A stretch of 64,000 bases of DNA from Mycobacterium sp. OAS707. Lineage in GTDB: Bacteria; Actinomycetota; Actinomycetes; Mycobacteriales; Mycobacteriaceae. Below are positions 55,273 through 64,000 of this stretch, in pieces; within the stretch, counting starts at the first letter, position 1, and each line of letters opens with the position of its first letter. The stretch spans positions 1,364,001-1,428,000 of the forward strand of contig NZ_JADBDS010000002.1 in the NCBI RefSeq assembly GCF_014873705.1, given 5' to 3'. A model generated the notes under the pieces. The model ran no database searches. It was not told the origin of the DNA and saw nothing but the letters and a program-made list of their open reading frames with translations. Made by a program: the position numbers and the translations under genes.

Positions 55273-57881
55273 GCCAGCGTGACGAGGCCGAGTTCGTTGT
55301 CCCCGGCCAGCAGTGGATGGTGCGGCAGGACCCGCACGGTGTACCCGACAGGACCTGCCACCGGCAACGGCGTCGTCGTGGAGAACACCTCGTTGCCGCC
55401 GTCAGCGGTACCGGTGTGCGCCATCTGCACGGTGATCGGATTCACCAGCACGTCGCTGCCGTTCACGCGGCCCAGCACCGCCTGAACCACCACCTCGTCC
55501 GCTCCCAGCCCGGCCAACTGCACCGTCGCGGTCAGCGTGAGCTTCGAGCCGAGCAGCGGGGTATCAGGGAGGCCGTAGCTGTCGACATCGGTGATCTGGA
55601 TCTTCGGCCACGCCTCGTTCGCGCGCTGCCGGTAGGCCGCCAGCTCGCGAGCCGCGCCGAACGGCTCGCCATCGGCGCCCGGTTCGACTGTCTTGCGCAG
55701 CGACGCCGCCGCCGGGGCGTAGTACTTCTCCGTGTAGTCGGTCACCATCCGCGACGCCAGTACCTTCGGCCCCAGCTCCATCAGGGTGTGACGCACCATC
55801 TCCACCCATCGCGTCGGGACGCCGTGCTCGTCGCGGTCGTAGAACTTCGGCGCCACCGACTGCTCGAGCAGGTCGTAGAGGGCGGCGGCCTCGATGTCGT
55901 CGCGGCGGCCTTCATCGAGCAGCCCATCGGCCGTCGGGATTTCCCAGCCGTTCTCGCCGTCGTACCACTCGTCCCACCAGCCGTCGCGGATGGACAGATT
56001 CAGGCCGCCGTTGAGCGCGCTCTTCATGCCCGAAGTCCCGCACGCCTCCAGCGGCCGCAGCGGATTGTTCAGCCAGACATCGCAGCCGTAGTACAGCTGC
56101 CGGGCCATCGACATGTCGTAGTCCGGCAGGAACGCGATGCGGTGCCGCACCTCCGGCCGGTCGGCGAACTTCACGATCTGTTGGATGAGCGCCTTTCCGC
56201 CGTCGTCTGCCGGGTGCGACTTACCGGCGACGATCAGCTGAATCGGGCGCTTCTCGTCGAGCAGCAGCTTCTCCAGCCGCTCCGGGTCGCGCAGCATCAA
56301 CGTCAGCCGCTTGTACGTCGGCACTCGGCGGGCGAACCCGATGGTCAGCACATTGGGATCGAATGCCGTTGCGATCCAGCCCAATTCGGCATCCGACGCG
56401 CCCCGGTCGTGCCATGACCGGCGCAGCCGGGCCCGCACGTCCTCGACGAGCGCCTCGCGCAGCTGCGACCGGATCCACCACATGTGGCCCGGGTCGACCT
56501 CCTTGAGCCGCTGCCACGTCTCAGGCTCGGTGAGCGAACCGAGATCGTCGCTGCCCAGTAGTTCACGGCCCAGCTCGAGCCACTGCGGCGCAGCCCACGT
56601 CGGCCCGTGCACACCGTTGGTGATGGAGCCGATCGGCACCTCGGCCGCATCGAAGCCCGGCCACAGCTCGTTGAACATGTAGCGGCTGACCTGCCCATGC
56701 AGCAGCGACACGCCGTTGGCGCGCTGTGCGAGCCGCAGGCCCATGTGGGCCATGTTGAACTTCGACGGGTCGTCCTCGGCGCCGAAGGCGATGATCCGGT
56801 CCAGCGGCACACCGGGCAGCAGCCGCGACATCGCGCCCAACGGGCCGTCCGTCGACCCGCCGAAGTACCGCTTGACCATCTCCACCGGGAACCGGTCGAT
56901 GCCCGCTGGCACCGGGGTGTGCGTGGTGAACACAGTGGACGAACGAACCACCGTCAGCGCGGTGTCGAAGTCGAGCCCGGCGTCGATCAGCTCGCGGATA
57001 CGTTCGACACCGAGGAAGCCTGCGTGGCCCTCGTTCATGTGGAACACCTCGGGCGCGGGCAGGCCCTCGATCTCGGTGTAGGCGCGGATAGCGCGCACCC
57101 CGCCGATGCCTGCCAGGATCTCCTGCTTGATCCGGTGCTCCTGGTCGCCGCCGTAAAGCCGGTCGGTGACGCCCCGCAGCTCGTGCTCGTTCTCCGGAAT
57201 GTCGGAATCCAACAGCAGCAACGGAATTCGGCCAACCTGTGCGATCCAGACCCGTGCCCGCAGCTGGGTGGCGTCGGGCATCGCAAGCTCGACCAACACC
57301 GGGTCGCCCCGGTGGTCGGCGAGCAGCCGCAGCGGCAGACCCTGCGGATCCAGCGACGGATAGTCCTCGTGCTGCCACCCGTCGGCCGTCAGCGACTGCC
57401 GGAAGTACCCCGAGCGGTACAGCAAGCCGACCGCGATGAGAGGAAGCCCGAGGTCCGAAGCGGACTTCAGGTGATCGCCGGCCAGGATTCCCAGGCCGCC
57501 GGAGTAGTTCGGCAGCACCTCGGCAACGCCGAACTCCATCGAGAAGTAGGCGATGCCGTGCGGCAACTGTGCGCCCTCGTCTTGTTGCTGCTGGTACCAC
57601 AACGGCCGGGTCAGGTAGTTGTCCAGATCGGCCGCCAGCCCGTCGAGTCGCCGCAGGAAGGATTCGTCGACGGCGAGTTCGTCGAGGCGCTTGGGCGTGA
57701 CCTGCCCGAGCAGCGCGACGGGGTCGCACCCGACCTGCTTCCACAGCTCCGGGTCGATGGCCGTGAAGAGGTCCTGGGTGGGTTTATCCCACGACCATCG
57801 CAGGTTGATGGAAAGGCGTTCGAGCGCGGTCAGACGATCGGGCAGATGCGTGCGGACCGTGAACCGGCGGAGAGCTTTCAC
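55269..57881 (-). CDS. glgP: Alpha-glucan phosphorylase GlgP
   Basis: An 870-aa glycogen phosphorylase releasing glucose-1-phosphate or maltodextrin units. Start VKALRRFTVRTHLPDRL from GTG 57881. FGVAEVLPNYSGGLGILAGDHLKSASDLG, HMNEGHAGFLGVERIRELI near 285, FTTHTPVPAGIDRF near 325 and EACGTSGMKSALNGGLNLSIRDGWWDE near 610 (with the PLP site) are family signatures. It is divergent from glgE, as in M. tuberculosis. The frame upstream to 57902 has seven more residues of no known use. Confidence 0.94.
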   Translation of the reverse strand: MKALRRFTVRTHLPDRLTALERLSINLRWSWDKPTQDLFTAIDPELWKQVGCDPVALLGQVTPKRLDELAVDESFLRRLDGLAADLDNYLTRPLWYQQQQDEGAQLPHGIAYFSMEFGVAEVLPNYSGGLGILAGDHLKSASDLGLPLIAVGLLYRSGYFRQSLTADGWQHEDYPSLDPQGLPLRLLADHRGDPVLVELAMPDATQLRARVWIAQVGRIPLLLLDSDIPENEHELRGVTDRLYGGDQEHRIKQEILAGIGGVRAIRAYTEIEGLPAPEVFHMNEGHAGFLGVERIRELIDAGLDFDTALTVVRSSTVFTTHTPVPAGIDRFPVEMVKRYFGGSTDGPLGAMSRLLPGVPLDRIIAFGAEDDPSKFNMAHMGLRLAQRANGVSLLHGQVSRYMFNELWPGFDAAEVPIGSITNGVHGPTWAAPQWLELGRELLGSDDLGSLTEPETWQRLKEVDPGHMWWIRSQLREALVEDVRARLRRSWHDRGASDAELGWIATAFDPNVLTIGFARRVPTYKRLTLMLRDPERLEKLLLDEKRPIQLIVAGKSHPADDGGKALIQQIVKFADRPEVRHRIAFLPDYDMSMARQLYYGCDVWLNNPLRPLEACGTSGMKSALNGGLNLSIRDGWWDEWYDGENGWEIPTADGLLDEGRRDDIEAAALYDLLEQSVAPKFYDRDEHGVPTRWVEMVRHTLMELGPKVLASRMVTDYTEKYYAPAAASLRKTVEPGADGEPFGAARELAAYRQRANEAWPKIQITDVDSYGLPDTPLLGSKLTLTATVQLAGLGADEVVVQAVLGRVNGSDVLVNPITVQMAHTGTADGGNEVFSTTTPLPVAGPVGYTVRVLPHHPLLAGDNELGLVTLA

Positions 57882-58030
57882 GCGAGTCAACCTTACTGAC
57901 AAATCGGCTGACCGCAGCGTGGTGTGGTGATCGCTTCACCCGCATTGGGTTGGGCCGACCACTACGGTGGGTATAGGGCGCCCAGGACGATGAAGCGACG
58001 ACGAGCACAGCCAGCGTAAGGAGTGATGGG

Positions 58031-60118
58031 GTGGCCGGTCGTATCGAGATCGATGACGTCGCACCCGTAGTTTCAGGCGGACGGTACCCGGCCAAAGCGG
58101 TAGTCGGTGAGATCGTCCCCGTTCGTGCCACGGTGTGGCGCGAAGGCCATGACGCGGTATCGGCCACGCTGGTGGTGCGTTACCACGGCACGAGCTATCC
58201 GAAGCTCGCCGACGATCCGCCGGGCCGAGCCAAACAGCCGGCGCCGGTGCCGATCGAAGAGGTGGTCATCCCGGCGCCGCGCATCAAGCCACAGCAGCTG
58301 CCGATGTCGGCCGGTCGAACGCCCGATGTGTTCCACGGCCAGTTCAGTCCCACCAGCGTGGGGTTGTGGACCTTCCGTGTCGACGGTTGGGGCGACCCGA
58401 TCGCGACGTGGCGCAAGAACGTCACCGCAAAGTTGGACGCCGGCCAGAGCGAAAGCGAACTGTCCAACGACCTGCTCGTCGGAGCGAAGCTCTTGGAGCG
58501 CGCCGCGACGGGTGCACCGCGTCAACACCGCTATCCCCTGATCGACGCCGCGGCGCGGTTGCGTACCCCTGGTGACCCGTTCACCCGCGCGGGCGCCGCC
58601 CTTTCGCCGGAAGTGGCCGAGGTGCTCGATCAGTATCCGCTGCGCGAATTGATCACGCGCGGAGAGCAATACGGTGTCTGGGTGGATCGGCCGGCGGCCC
58701 GGTTCAGTTCGTGGTACGAGATGTTTCCGCGGTCGACCGGCGGCTGGGACGCCAAGGGCAATCCCGTGCACGGCACCTTCGCCACCGCAACCAAGGACCT
58801 GTCCCGCATCGCGAAGATGGGCTTCGACGTGGTCTACCTGCCGCCGATCCACCCGATCGGCAAGGTGCACCGCAAGGGCCGCAACAACAGTGTGACCGCC
58901 GCACCCAACGACGTCGGCTCCCCGTGGGCCATCGGCAGCGACGAGGGCGGCCACGACGCGGTGCATCCGAAGCTCGGCACGGTCGAGGATTTCGACGACT
59001 TCGTGGCGGCGGCCCGCGACGAGGGCATGGAGGTGGCCCTCGATCTGGCGCTGCAGTGCGCGCCCGACCACCCGTGGGCGCGCAAGCATCCGGAGTGGTT
59101 CACCGTGCTGCCCGACGGCACGATCGCCTATGCCGAAAATCCTCCGAAGAAGTACCAGGACATCTACCCGCTGAACTTCGACAACGATCCGGCCGGGCTC
59201 TACGAAGAAGTGCTTCGGGTGGTGCGGTTCTGGATCTCGCACGGCGTCAACGTGTTTCGGGTGGACAACCCCCACACCAAACCGCCGAACTTCTGGGCAT
59301 GGCTGATCGGTGAGGTGAAGAACGAGAACCCCGACGTGCTGTTCCTGGCCGAAGCGTTCACCCGACCGGCGCGGCTCTACGGGTTGGCCAAACTCGGCTT
59401 CACGCAGTCGTATACCTATTTCACCTGGCGCACAGCGAAATGGGAGCTGACCGAATTCGGGGAGCAGATCGCCGAGCACGCCGACGAGGCCCGGCCGAAT
59501 CTGTTCGTCAACACGCCCGACATCCTGCACGAGAGCCTGCAGCACGGCGGTCCCGGCATGTTCGCGATCCGGGCCGTGCTGGCGTCGACGATGAGTTCGG
59601 TGTGGGGGGTGTACTCGGGCTACGAACTCTACGAGCACCGACCGGTGCGGGAAGGCAGCGAGGAGTACCTGAACTCCGAGAAGTACGAACTGCGGCCACG
59701 TGATTTCGACGCCGCACTGGCCGACGGCGAATCACTGGAGCCATTCCTGACTCGGCTCAACGAGATTCGTCGTGTCCATCCGGCGTTGCACGAGTTGCGC
59801 ACCATCAAGTTCCACCACCCCGACAACGACGCGGTGCTGGCCTACAGCAAGTTCGACCCGGTGACCGGCGATCAGGTGCTGGTGGTGGTGACGCTCAACC
59901 CGTTCGGGCCCGAAGAGGCAACGCTGTGGCTCGATATGGGAGCGCTCGGTATGGAGCCCTATGACCGCTTCTGGGTGCGCGACGAGATCACCGGCGATGA
60001 ATATCAGTGGGGGCAAGCGAATTACGTCCGTCTCGATCCGGCACGAGCGGTGGCCCACGTGCTGAACATGCCCCAAGTTCCGGCCGACCAACGACTCAAG
60101 CTACTGCGCAGGGAGTGA
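58031..60118 (+). CDS. glgE: Maltosyltransferase GlgE
   Basis: A 695-aa GH13_3 enzyme adding maltose from maltose-1-phosphate to alpha-glucan. [11 protein letters not shown] at the N-terminus matches mycobacterial Glg[16 protein letters not shown] near 410 holds the nucleophile Asp, [19 protein letters not shown] near 438 the acid/base Glu, and [14 protein letters not shown] near 495 the third acid. GTG 58031 follows AAGGAG. It is followed 3 bp later by glgB and divergent from glgP. Confidence 0.96.
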   Translation: MAGRIEIDDVAPVVSGGRYPAKAVVGEIVPVRATVWREGHDAVSATLVVRYHGTSYPKLADDPPGRAKQPAPVPIEEVVIPAPRIKPQQLPMSAGRTPDVFHGQFSPTSVGLWTFRVDGWGDPIATWRKNVTAKLDAGQSESELSNDLLVGAKLLERAATGAPRQHRYPLIDAAARLRTPGDPFTRAGAALSPEVAEVLDQYPLRELITRGEQYGVWVDRPAARFSSWYEMFPRSTGGWDAKGNPVHGTFATATKDLSRIAKMGFDVVYLPPIHPIGKVHRKGRNNSVTAAPNDVGSPWAIGSDEGGHDAVHPKLGTVEDFDDFVAAARDEGMEVALDLALQCAPDHPWARKHPEWFTVLPDGTIAYAENPPKKYQDIYPLNFDNDPAGLYEEVLRVVRFWISHGVNVFRVDNPHTKPPNFWAWLIGEVKNENPDVLFLAEAFTRPARLYGLAKLGFTQSYTYFTWRTAKWELTEFGEQIAEHADEARPNLFVNTPDILHESLQHGGPGMFAIRAVLASTMSSVWGVYSGYELYEHRPVREGSEEYLNSEKYELRPRDFDAALADGESLEPFLTRLNEIRRVHPALHELRTIKFHHPDNDAVLAYSKFDPVTGDQVLVVVTLNPFGPEEATLWLDMGALGMEPYDRFWVRDEITGDEYQWGQANYVRLDPARAVAHVLNMPQVPADQRLKLLRRE

Positions 60119-60121
60119 CTG

Positions 60122-62329
60122 ATGACGCAGACCAACCAACGCACCAGCCCGCACTTGCGGCCGCACACGGCAGACCTCAACCGGCTGCTGATCGGCGAGC
60201 ATCACGACCCGCATTCGATTCTGGGCGCCCACGAATACACCGATCACACGGTGATTCGCGCCTATCGACCGCACGCAGTCGAGGTGGCCGCGCTCATCGG
60301 CGGTGAACGCTACGTGTTCACCCATATCGAGGCGGGATTGTTCGCCGTCGCAGTGCCGTTCACCGATCTGGTGGATTACCGGCTCGAGGTGACGTATGAC
60401 TCGGGCGGCGACGAGCCGCATGTTCACACCGTGGCCGATGCGTATCGCTTCCTGCCCACCCTCGGTGAGATCGATCTGCACCTGTTCGCCGAGGGACGGC
60501 ATGAGCGGCTGTGGGAGATCTTGGGCGCTCACCCGCGACGCTTCACCACCCCCGACGGTGTCGTGGAAGGCGTGTCGTTCGCGGTATGGGCGCCAAATGC
60601 CAAGGGTGTCAGCCTGATCGGTGATTTCAACCATTGGGACGGCAACGAGGCCCAGCTGCGCGTGCTTGGCTCGACCGGCGTGTGGGAGTTGTTCTGGCCG
60701 GGCTTTGAGATCGGCGGAATGTACAAGTTCCGCGTACACGGCGCCGACGGGGCAGTGACCGAACGGGCCGACCCCATGGCTTTTGCCACGGAGGTGCCGC
60801 CGCAGACCGCGTCGAAGGTGACCAAGAGCGAGTACACCTGGGACGACGCCGACTGGATGGCGAACCGGGCGGCGCAAAACCCGGTGTTCGAACCGATGAG
60901 CACCTACGAGGTGCACCTGATGTCATGGCGGCCGGGACTGAGTTACCGACAGCTGGCCGACGAGCTGACGGAATATGTGGTGGCCCAGGGCTTCACGCAT
61001 GTGGAGCTGATGCCCGTCGCCGAGCACCCGTTCGGCGGGTCATGGGGCTATCAGGTCACGTCGTACTACGCGCCGACGTCGCGACTGGGCAGCCCCGACG
61101 ATTTCCGTTACCTCGTCGACAAGCTGCATCAGGCCGGAATCGGCGTGATCATGGACTGGGTGCCCGCACACTTCCCGAAGGACGCCTGGGCGCTGGGCCG
61201 CTTCGACGGCACCGCACTCTACGAGCACTCCGATCCGCGCCGTGGTGAGCAGTTGGATTGGGGCACTTATGTGTTCGACTTCGGCCGAGCCGAGGTGCGC
61301 AACTTCCTGGTCGCCAACGCGCTGTACTGGCTGCAGGAGTTCCACATCGACGGGCTGCGTGTCGACGCCGTCGCCTCGATGCTCTATCTCGACTACTCAC
61401 GCCCAGAGGGCGGCTGGACGCCGAATATCTACGGCGGCCGCGAGAACCTCGAGGCCGTGCAGTTCCTGCAGGAGATGAACGCCACGGTGCACAAGCTCGC
61501 GCCAGGCATCGTCACCGTCGCTGAGGAGTCGACGTCGTGGCCTGGCGTCACGCGGGCGACCAACCTTGGCGGCCTTGGCTTCTCGATGAAGTGGAACATG
61601 GGCTGGATGAACGACACGCTGGAGTTCATCAAGCGCGACCCGATTCACCGCAGTTTCCACCACCACGAGATCACGTTCTCGATGCTGTATGCGTACAGCG
61701 AGAACTTCGTGTTGCCGATCAGCCATGACGAGGTGGTGCACGGCAAGGGCACGCTGTGGGGCCGGATGCCCGGCAATGACCATGTGAAGGCCGCGGGGAT
61801 GCGTGGGCTGCTGGCCTATCAGTGGGCACACCCCGGCAAGCAGTTGCTGTTCATGGGGCAGGAGTTCGGTCAGCGCGCGGAGTGGTCCGAGGAGCGCGGC
61901 GTCGACTGGTACCAGCTCGATGAGAACAGCTTCTCCAACGGTATTCAGCGGCTGATGCAGGACATGAACGGCATCTACCGCGGCCGTCGGGCGCTGTGGT
62001 CGCAGGACACCAGGCCAGAGGGCTATTCGTGGATCGACGCGAACGATTCGGCCAACAATGTGTTGAGCTTCATGCGTTTCGGTGACGACGGCTCGATGCT
62101 GGCGTGCGTGTTCAACTTCTCGGGCGCCGAACACACGCGCTACCGACTGGGCTTGCCGCACGCGGGCACCTGGCGCGAGGTGCTCAACACCGATGCCGAC
62201 ATCTACAACGGCACCGGCATCGGCAACTTCGGCGCGGTGGAGGCCACCGACGAACCGTGGCACGGACGTCCGGCGTCAGCGGTCATGGTGCTGCCGCCGC
62301 TGGCCGCGCTGTGGTTCGAGCCGGCCTGA
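60122..62329 (+). CDS. glgB: 1,4-alpha-glucan branching enzyme GlgB
   Basis: A 735-aa GH13 branching enzyme with an N-terminal CBM48 domain ([10 protein letters not shown] near 165). [15 protein letters not shown] near 418 holds the nucleophile Asp, [12 protein letters not shown] near 465 the Glu, and [17 protein letters not shown] near 533 the third acid. With GlgE and GlgP it forms the alpha-glucan branch of the GlgE pathway. ATG 60122 follows the glgE stop by 3 bp. Confidence 0.97.
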   Translation: MTQTNQRTSPHLRPHTADLNRLLIGEHHDPHSILGAHEYTDHTVIRAYRPHAVEVAALIGGERYVFTHIEAGLFAVAVPFTDLVDYRLEVTYDSGGDEPHVHTVADAYRFLPTLGEIDLHLFAEGRHERLWEILGAHPRRFTTPDGVVEGVSFAVWAPNAKGVSLIGDFNHWDGNEAQLRVLGSTGVWELFWPGFEIGGMYKFRVHGADGAVTERADPMAFATEVPPQTASKVTKSEYTWDDADWMANRAAQNPVFEPMSTYEVHLMSWRPGLSYRQLADELTEYVVAQGFTHVELMPVAEHPFGGSWGYQVTSYYAPTSRLGSPDDFRYLVDKLHQAGIGVIMDWVPAHFPKDAWALGRFDGTALYEHSDPRRGEQLDWGTYVFDFGRAEVRNFLVANALYWLQEFHIDGLRVDAVASMLYLDYSRPEGGWTPNIYGGRENLEAVQFLQEMNATVHKLAPGIVTVAEESTSWPGVTRATNLGGLGFSMKWNMGWMNDTLEFIKRDPIHRSFHHHEITFSMLYAYSENFVLPISHDEVVHGKGTLWGRMPGNDHVKAAGMRGLLAYQWAHPGKQLLFMGQEFGQRAEWSEERGVDWYQLDENSFSNGIQRLMQDMNGIYRGRRALWSQDTRPEGYSWIDANDSANNVLSFMRFGDDGSMLACVFNFSGAEHTRYRLGLPHAGTWREVLNTDADIYNGTGIGNFGAVEATDEPWHGRPASAVMVLPPLAALWFEPA

Positions 62330-62339
62330 TCTACGGCGG

Positions 62340-63230
62340 CTAGTACAGCGCGTTGGCCAGGTTGCGCCGGCCCGCGATGACCTCGGGGTCGGCGGGGTCG
62401 AACAGCTCGAACAATTCGATCAGCCGGGTGCGCACCTTGGTGCGGTCGTCGCCTGCGGTCCGTTTGATCAATGCGATCAGCCGGTTGAACGCCGACGCGA
62501 CGTCCTGCTGAAGGATCTCGACATCGGCTGCGGCAAACGCCAACTCGATGTCGTCGGGCTTGGCGTCGGCTGCGACGACGGCACCAGGTGCGCGGGAGGT
62601 CGCGCGCTGCAGGAAGCCGATCTGACGCACCGCGCCCTTCGCTTCTTCGTGGTTCGGGTTCGCGGTGAGCAGCCCTTGGTACGCCTGCAGCGCCGCATCG
62701 AAATCGCCGGCGTCCAAATGCGCTCGAGCTTGGGCCAGTTGAGGATCGACCTGCTCGGGCTCCTCGCCCTCGCCGTTGCCTGCGAGCTTGCCCGCCGTCG
62801 CGTTCAGCACTTGGTCGATGACCCCGCGAAGCTGCTCTGGAGGTGGCGCTCCCTCGAACTTGGTCAACAGCGTTCCGCCGGCAACCACCACGACAGTGGG
62901 GATCGCCTGTACCCGCAGCGCCTGTGCGACCTGTGGAGCCGTGTCGACGTTCACCGTCGCCAACGACCACTTACCGCCATCGGCGTCCGCGAGAGCGCTC
63001 AGGTCCTGGCCCAGTCGTACGCTGGCTTCGCTGCGAGGCGACCACAGCAGCACGAAAACCGGCGCCTCGTTCGACCGGACCAGCACCTCGGCTTCGAAGT
63101 TGGCCTCGGTGATCTCGACGCCGCTCGGCGGGGCCGCGCTTTCGCCCGCAGGTGCCGATCGTTGTTTGAGGGCTGACAGGTCAACCGCACCGGCCATGGA
63201 GGCCGCGATGGGAGGACGGGGACGACTCAC
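62340..63230 (-). CDS. Thioredoxin-like TPR protein (CnoX/YbbN-like) lacking CXXC
   Basis: A 296-aa protein with an N-terminal thioredoxin fold (PVFVLLWSPRSEASVRLGQDL near 56-76, ALRVQAIPTVVVVAGGTLLTKFEG near 108) and a C-terminal tetratricopeptide-type helical region (ARAHLDAGDFDAALQAYQGLL near 168). The active-site CXXC is replaced by SPRSEAS, so it cannot work as a redox thioredoxin; E. coli CnoX/YbbN also has TPRs and a non-canonical site. Position matches M. tuberculosis Rv1324. Probably a chaperone-like protein. Confidence 0.88.
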   Translation of the reverse strand: MSRPRPPIAASMAGAVDLSALKQRSAPAGESAAPPSGVEITEANFEAEVLVRSNEAPVFVLLWSPRSEASVRLGQDLSALADADGGKWSLATVNVDTAPQVAQALRVQAIPTVVVVAGGTLLTKFEGAPPPEQLRGVIDQVLNATAGKLAGNGEGEEPEQVDPQLAQARAHLDAGDFDAALQAYQGLLTANPNHEEAKGAVRQIGFLQRATSRAPGAVVAADAKPDDIELAFAAADVEILQQDVASAFNRLIALIKRTAGDDRTKVRTRLIELFELFDPADPEVIAGRRNLANALY

Positions 63231-63243
63231 GCCCCCAAGTCTG

Positions 63244-63618
63244 TCACGTCGTTTCCGGTGCGCGCCGCCCTGGTTGGGAGGCGGCCGAGACGGTCTCCGC
63301 AGGCCCGATACGACCCGTCCTATCGGCCCATATGAGGAAGATCACACTGGCCAGCGGCACAATGCTCGCCAGCAACGCCAGCAACCACGTACGAGCCGCC
63401 CAGTGGTACGCGATTCCGACCAGTAGACCGGTCACGACAAAGGCGATGAAAACAAGGCCGTGGGCCATGCCGAACACCTTGACGCCGATTTCGGTGCGCG
63501 GCGTGCCCAGGTACTTGAAGTACATGCCGACCAGCAGACCGACCCAGCTGACGGCTTCCGCCAGCGCGATCAGCCGGAACCAGCCGGGGGCGCTACGCAG
63601 ATCAAACGCGCTAGTCAT
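63244..63618 (-). CDS. DUF3817 family membrane protein
   Basis: A 124-aa protein with three or four membrane helices. WFRLIALAEAVSWVGLLVGMYFKYLGT near 15, VFGMAHGLVFIAFVVTGLLVGIAYHW near 48 and a C-terminal helix follow the DUF3817 pattern also seen at 39921. Start MTSAFDLRSAP at ATG 63618. Where M. tuberculosis has a PE_PGRS gene near here, this window has only this short gene. Function unknown. Confidence 0.85.
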   Translation of the reverse strand: MTSAFDLRSAPGWFRLIALAEAVSWVGLLVGMYFKYLGTPRTEIGVKVFGMAHGLVFIAFVVTGLLVGIAYHWAARTWLLALLASIVPLASVIFLIWADRTGRIGPAETVSAASQPGRRAPETT

Positions 63619-63647
63619 AGCGCACATACTACAGAGCGTCGTAGTAG

Positions 63648-64000
63648 CTACCCGGCGCGAAGCATCAGGGCGTCACCCTGGCCGCCCGCACCGCACAGCG
63701 CGGCCACGGCGTAGCCGGAACCGCGTCGGGCCAGCTCAAGGGCGGCGTGCAGGGTGATGCGCGCCCCGGACATGCCGATCGGATGACCGATGGCGATGGC
63801 ACCGCCGTTGACGTTGACCTTCTCCGGGTCGACGCCGAGTTCCTTCGTCGACGCCAGCGCGACCGCCGCGAACGCCTCGTTGATCTCGATGACGTCGAGC
63901 TGGTCCACCGAAATGCCTTCGCGGGCAATCGCCTTCTTGATGGCGTTGGCGGGCTGTGACTGCAATGTGGAGTCCGGGCCCGCGACGACGCCGTGGGCGC
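63648..64000 (-). CDS. fadA4: Acetyl-CoA acetyltransferase FadA4-like, C-terminal part (runs off right edge)
   Basis: The C-terminal 117 residues of a thiolase. [38 protein letters not shown] with the catalytic His, and [18 protein letters not shown] with the second Cys are family signatures. The N-terminal half and start are outside the window. It matches the position of fadA4 (Rv1323) at the start of the syntenic block. Confidence 0.92.
   Translation of the reverse strand, partial: AHGVVAGPDSTLQSQPANAIKKAIAREGISVDQLDVIEINEAFAAVALASTKELGVDPEKVNVNGGAIAIGHPIGMSGARITLHAALELARRGSGYAVAALCGAGGQGDALMLRAG

Noticed and set aside
55317..57899. Long plus-strand frames antisense to glgP
   Set aside because: Arg/His-rich translations without motifs, fully inside glgP.
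58073..59638. 521-codon minus-strand frame antisense to glgE
   Set aside because: Shadow frame; glgE has every expected catalytic motif on the plus strand.

Overview
The window comes from a high-GC actinobacterium, almost certainly a Mycobacterium, most likely a rapid grower (Mycolicibacterium type). The right 24 kb follow, from right to left, the order I recall for the M. tuberculosis Rv1323-Rv1343 block: fadA4 end, thioredoxin-like gene, glgB, glgE, glgP, dinG, pncB, clpS, DUF2017, P1 peptidase, mec, cysO, cysM, rhomboid, murI, MBL phosphodiesterase, rph, rdgB, DUF3817, lprD. An MspA-type porin, a WhiB protein, LLM/F420-type oxidoreductases and the GlgE pathway fit this. No PE/PPE gene, insertion sequence, integrase or CRISPR array is visible.

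Left part (1-29.5 kb): a dense catabolic region of mostly overlapping genes in divergent operons. Operon 1 (minus, 6759 to beyond the left edge) encodes MhpC-, MhpA- and MhpB-like meta-cleavage enzymes, a KstD-like flavoprotein, an LLM oxidoreductase and an SDR. It faces an IclR regulator and a second KstD-like flavoprotein. Operon 2 (minus, thiolase-meaB) faces three SDRs. A VOC protein follows. Operon 3 (minus, acyl-CoA synthetase, two FadE subunits, enoyl-CoA hydratase) faces a flavin/2Fe-2S reductase. Operon 4 (minus, cobalamin mutase large and small subunits, LLM, CaiB-type CoA transferase) faces an SDR, a second acyl-CoA ligase and a 100-aa protein. Read together, the genes suggest ring dehydrogenation or aromatisation, hydroxylation and meta cleavage, beta-oxidation and a B12-dependent carbon-skeleton rearrangement. 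The substrate cannot be read from sequence. The intergenic region of each of the four divergent pairs carries a GAGAAT-type element. Three are perfect palindromes GAGAATNNNATTCTC and two are related degenerate copies inside a 28-bp direct repeat, so I infer one regulon.

Inserted in this region (9.2-12.3 kb) is a separate unit: cytochrome oxidase subunit III and IV homologues plus two multi-TM proteins, facing a TetR gene with two tandem operator-like sequences.

Middle (29.5-39.4 kb): class III adenylate cyclase with HAMP, MHS-type transporter, a large UPF0104 membrane protein with a kinase-like segment, ModA with an HTH-TOBE protein but no ModBC, an amidohydrolase facing an AraC regulator, a small membrane protein, a TetR/WhiB divergent pair, and tRNA-Leu(UAG). 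The tRNA sits where the conserved block begins.

Right part (39.5-64 kb): housekeeping genes for cysteine synthesis by CysO/CysM/Mec, peptidoglycan (murI), RNA and nucleotide maintenance (rph, rdgB), NAD salvage (pncB), ClpS adaptor, DinG helicase and alpha-glucan metabolism (glgP, glgE, glgB). A metallopeptidase, an MspA-type porin and a Vgb-like propeller gene lie between dinG and glgP.
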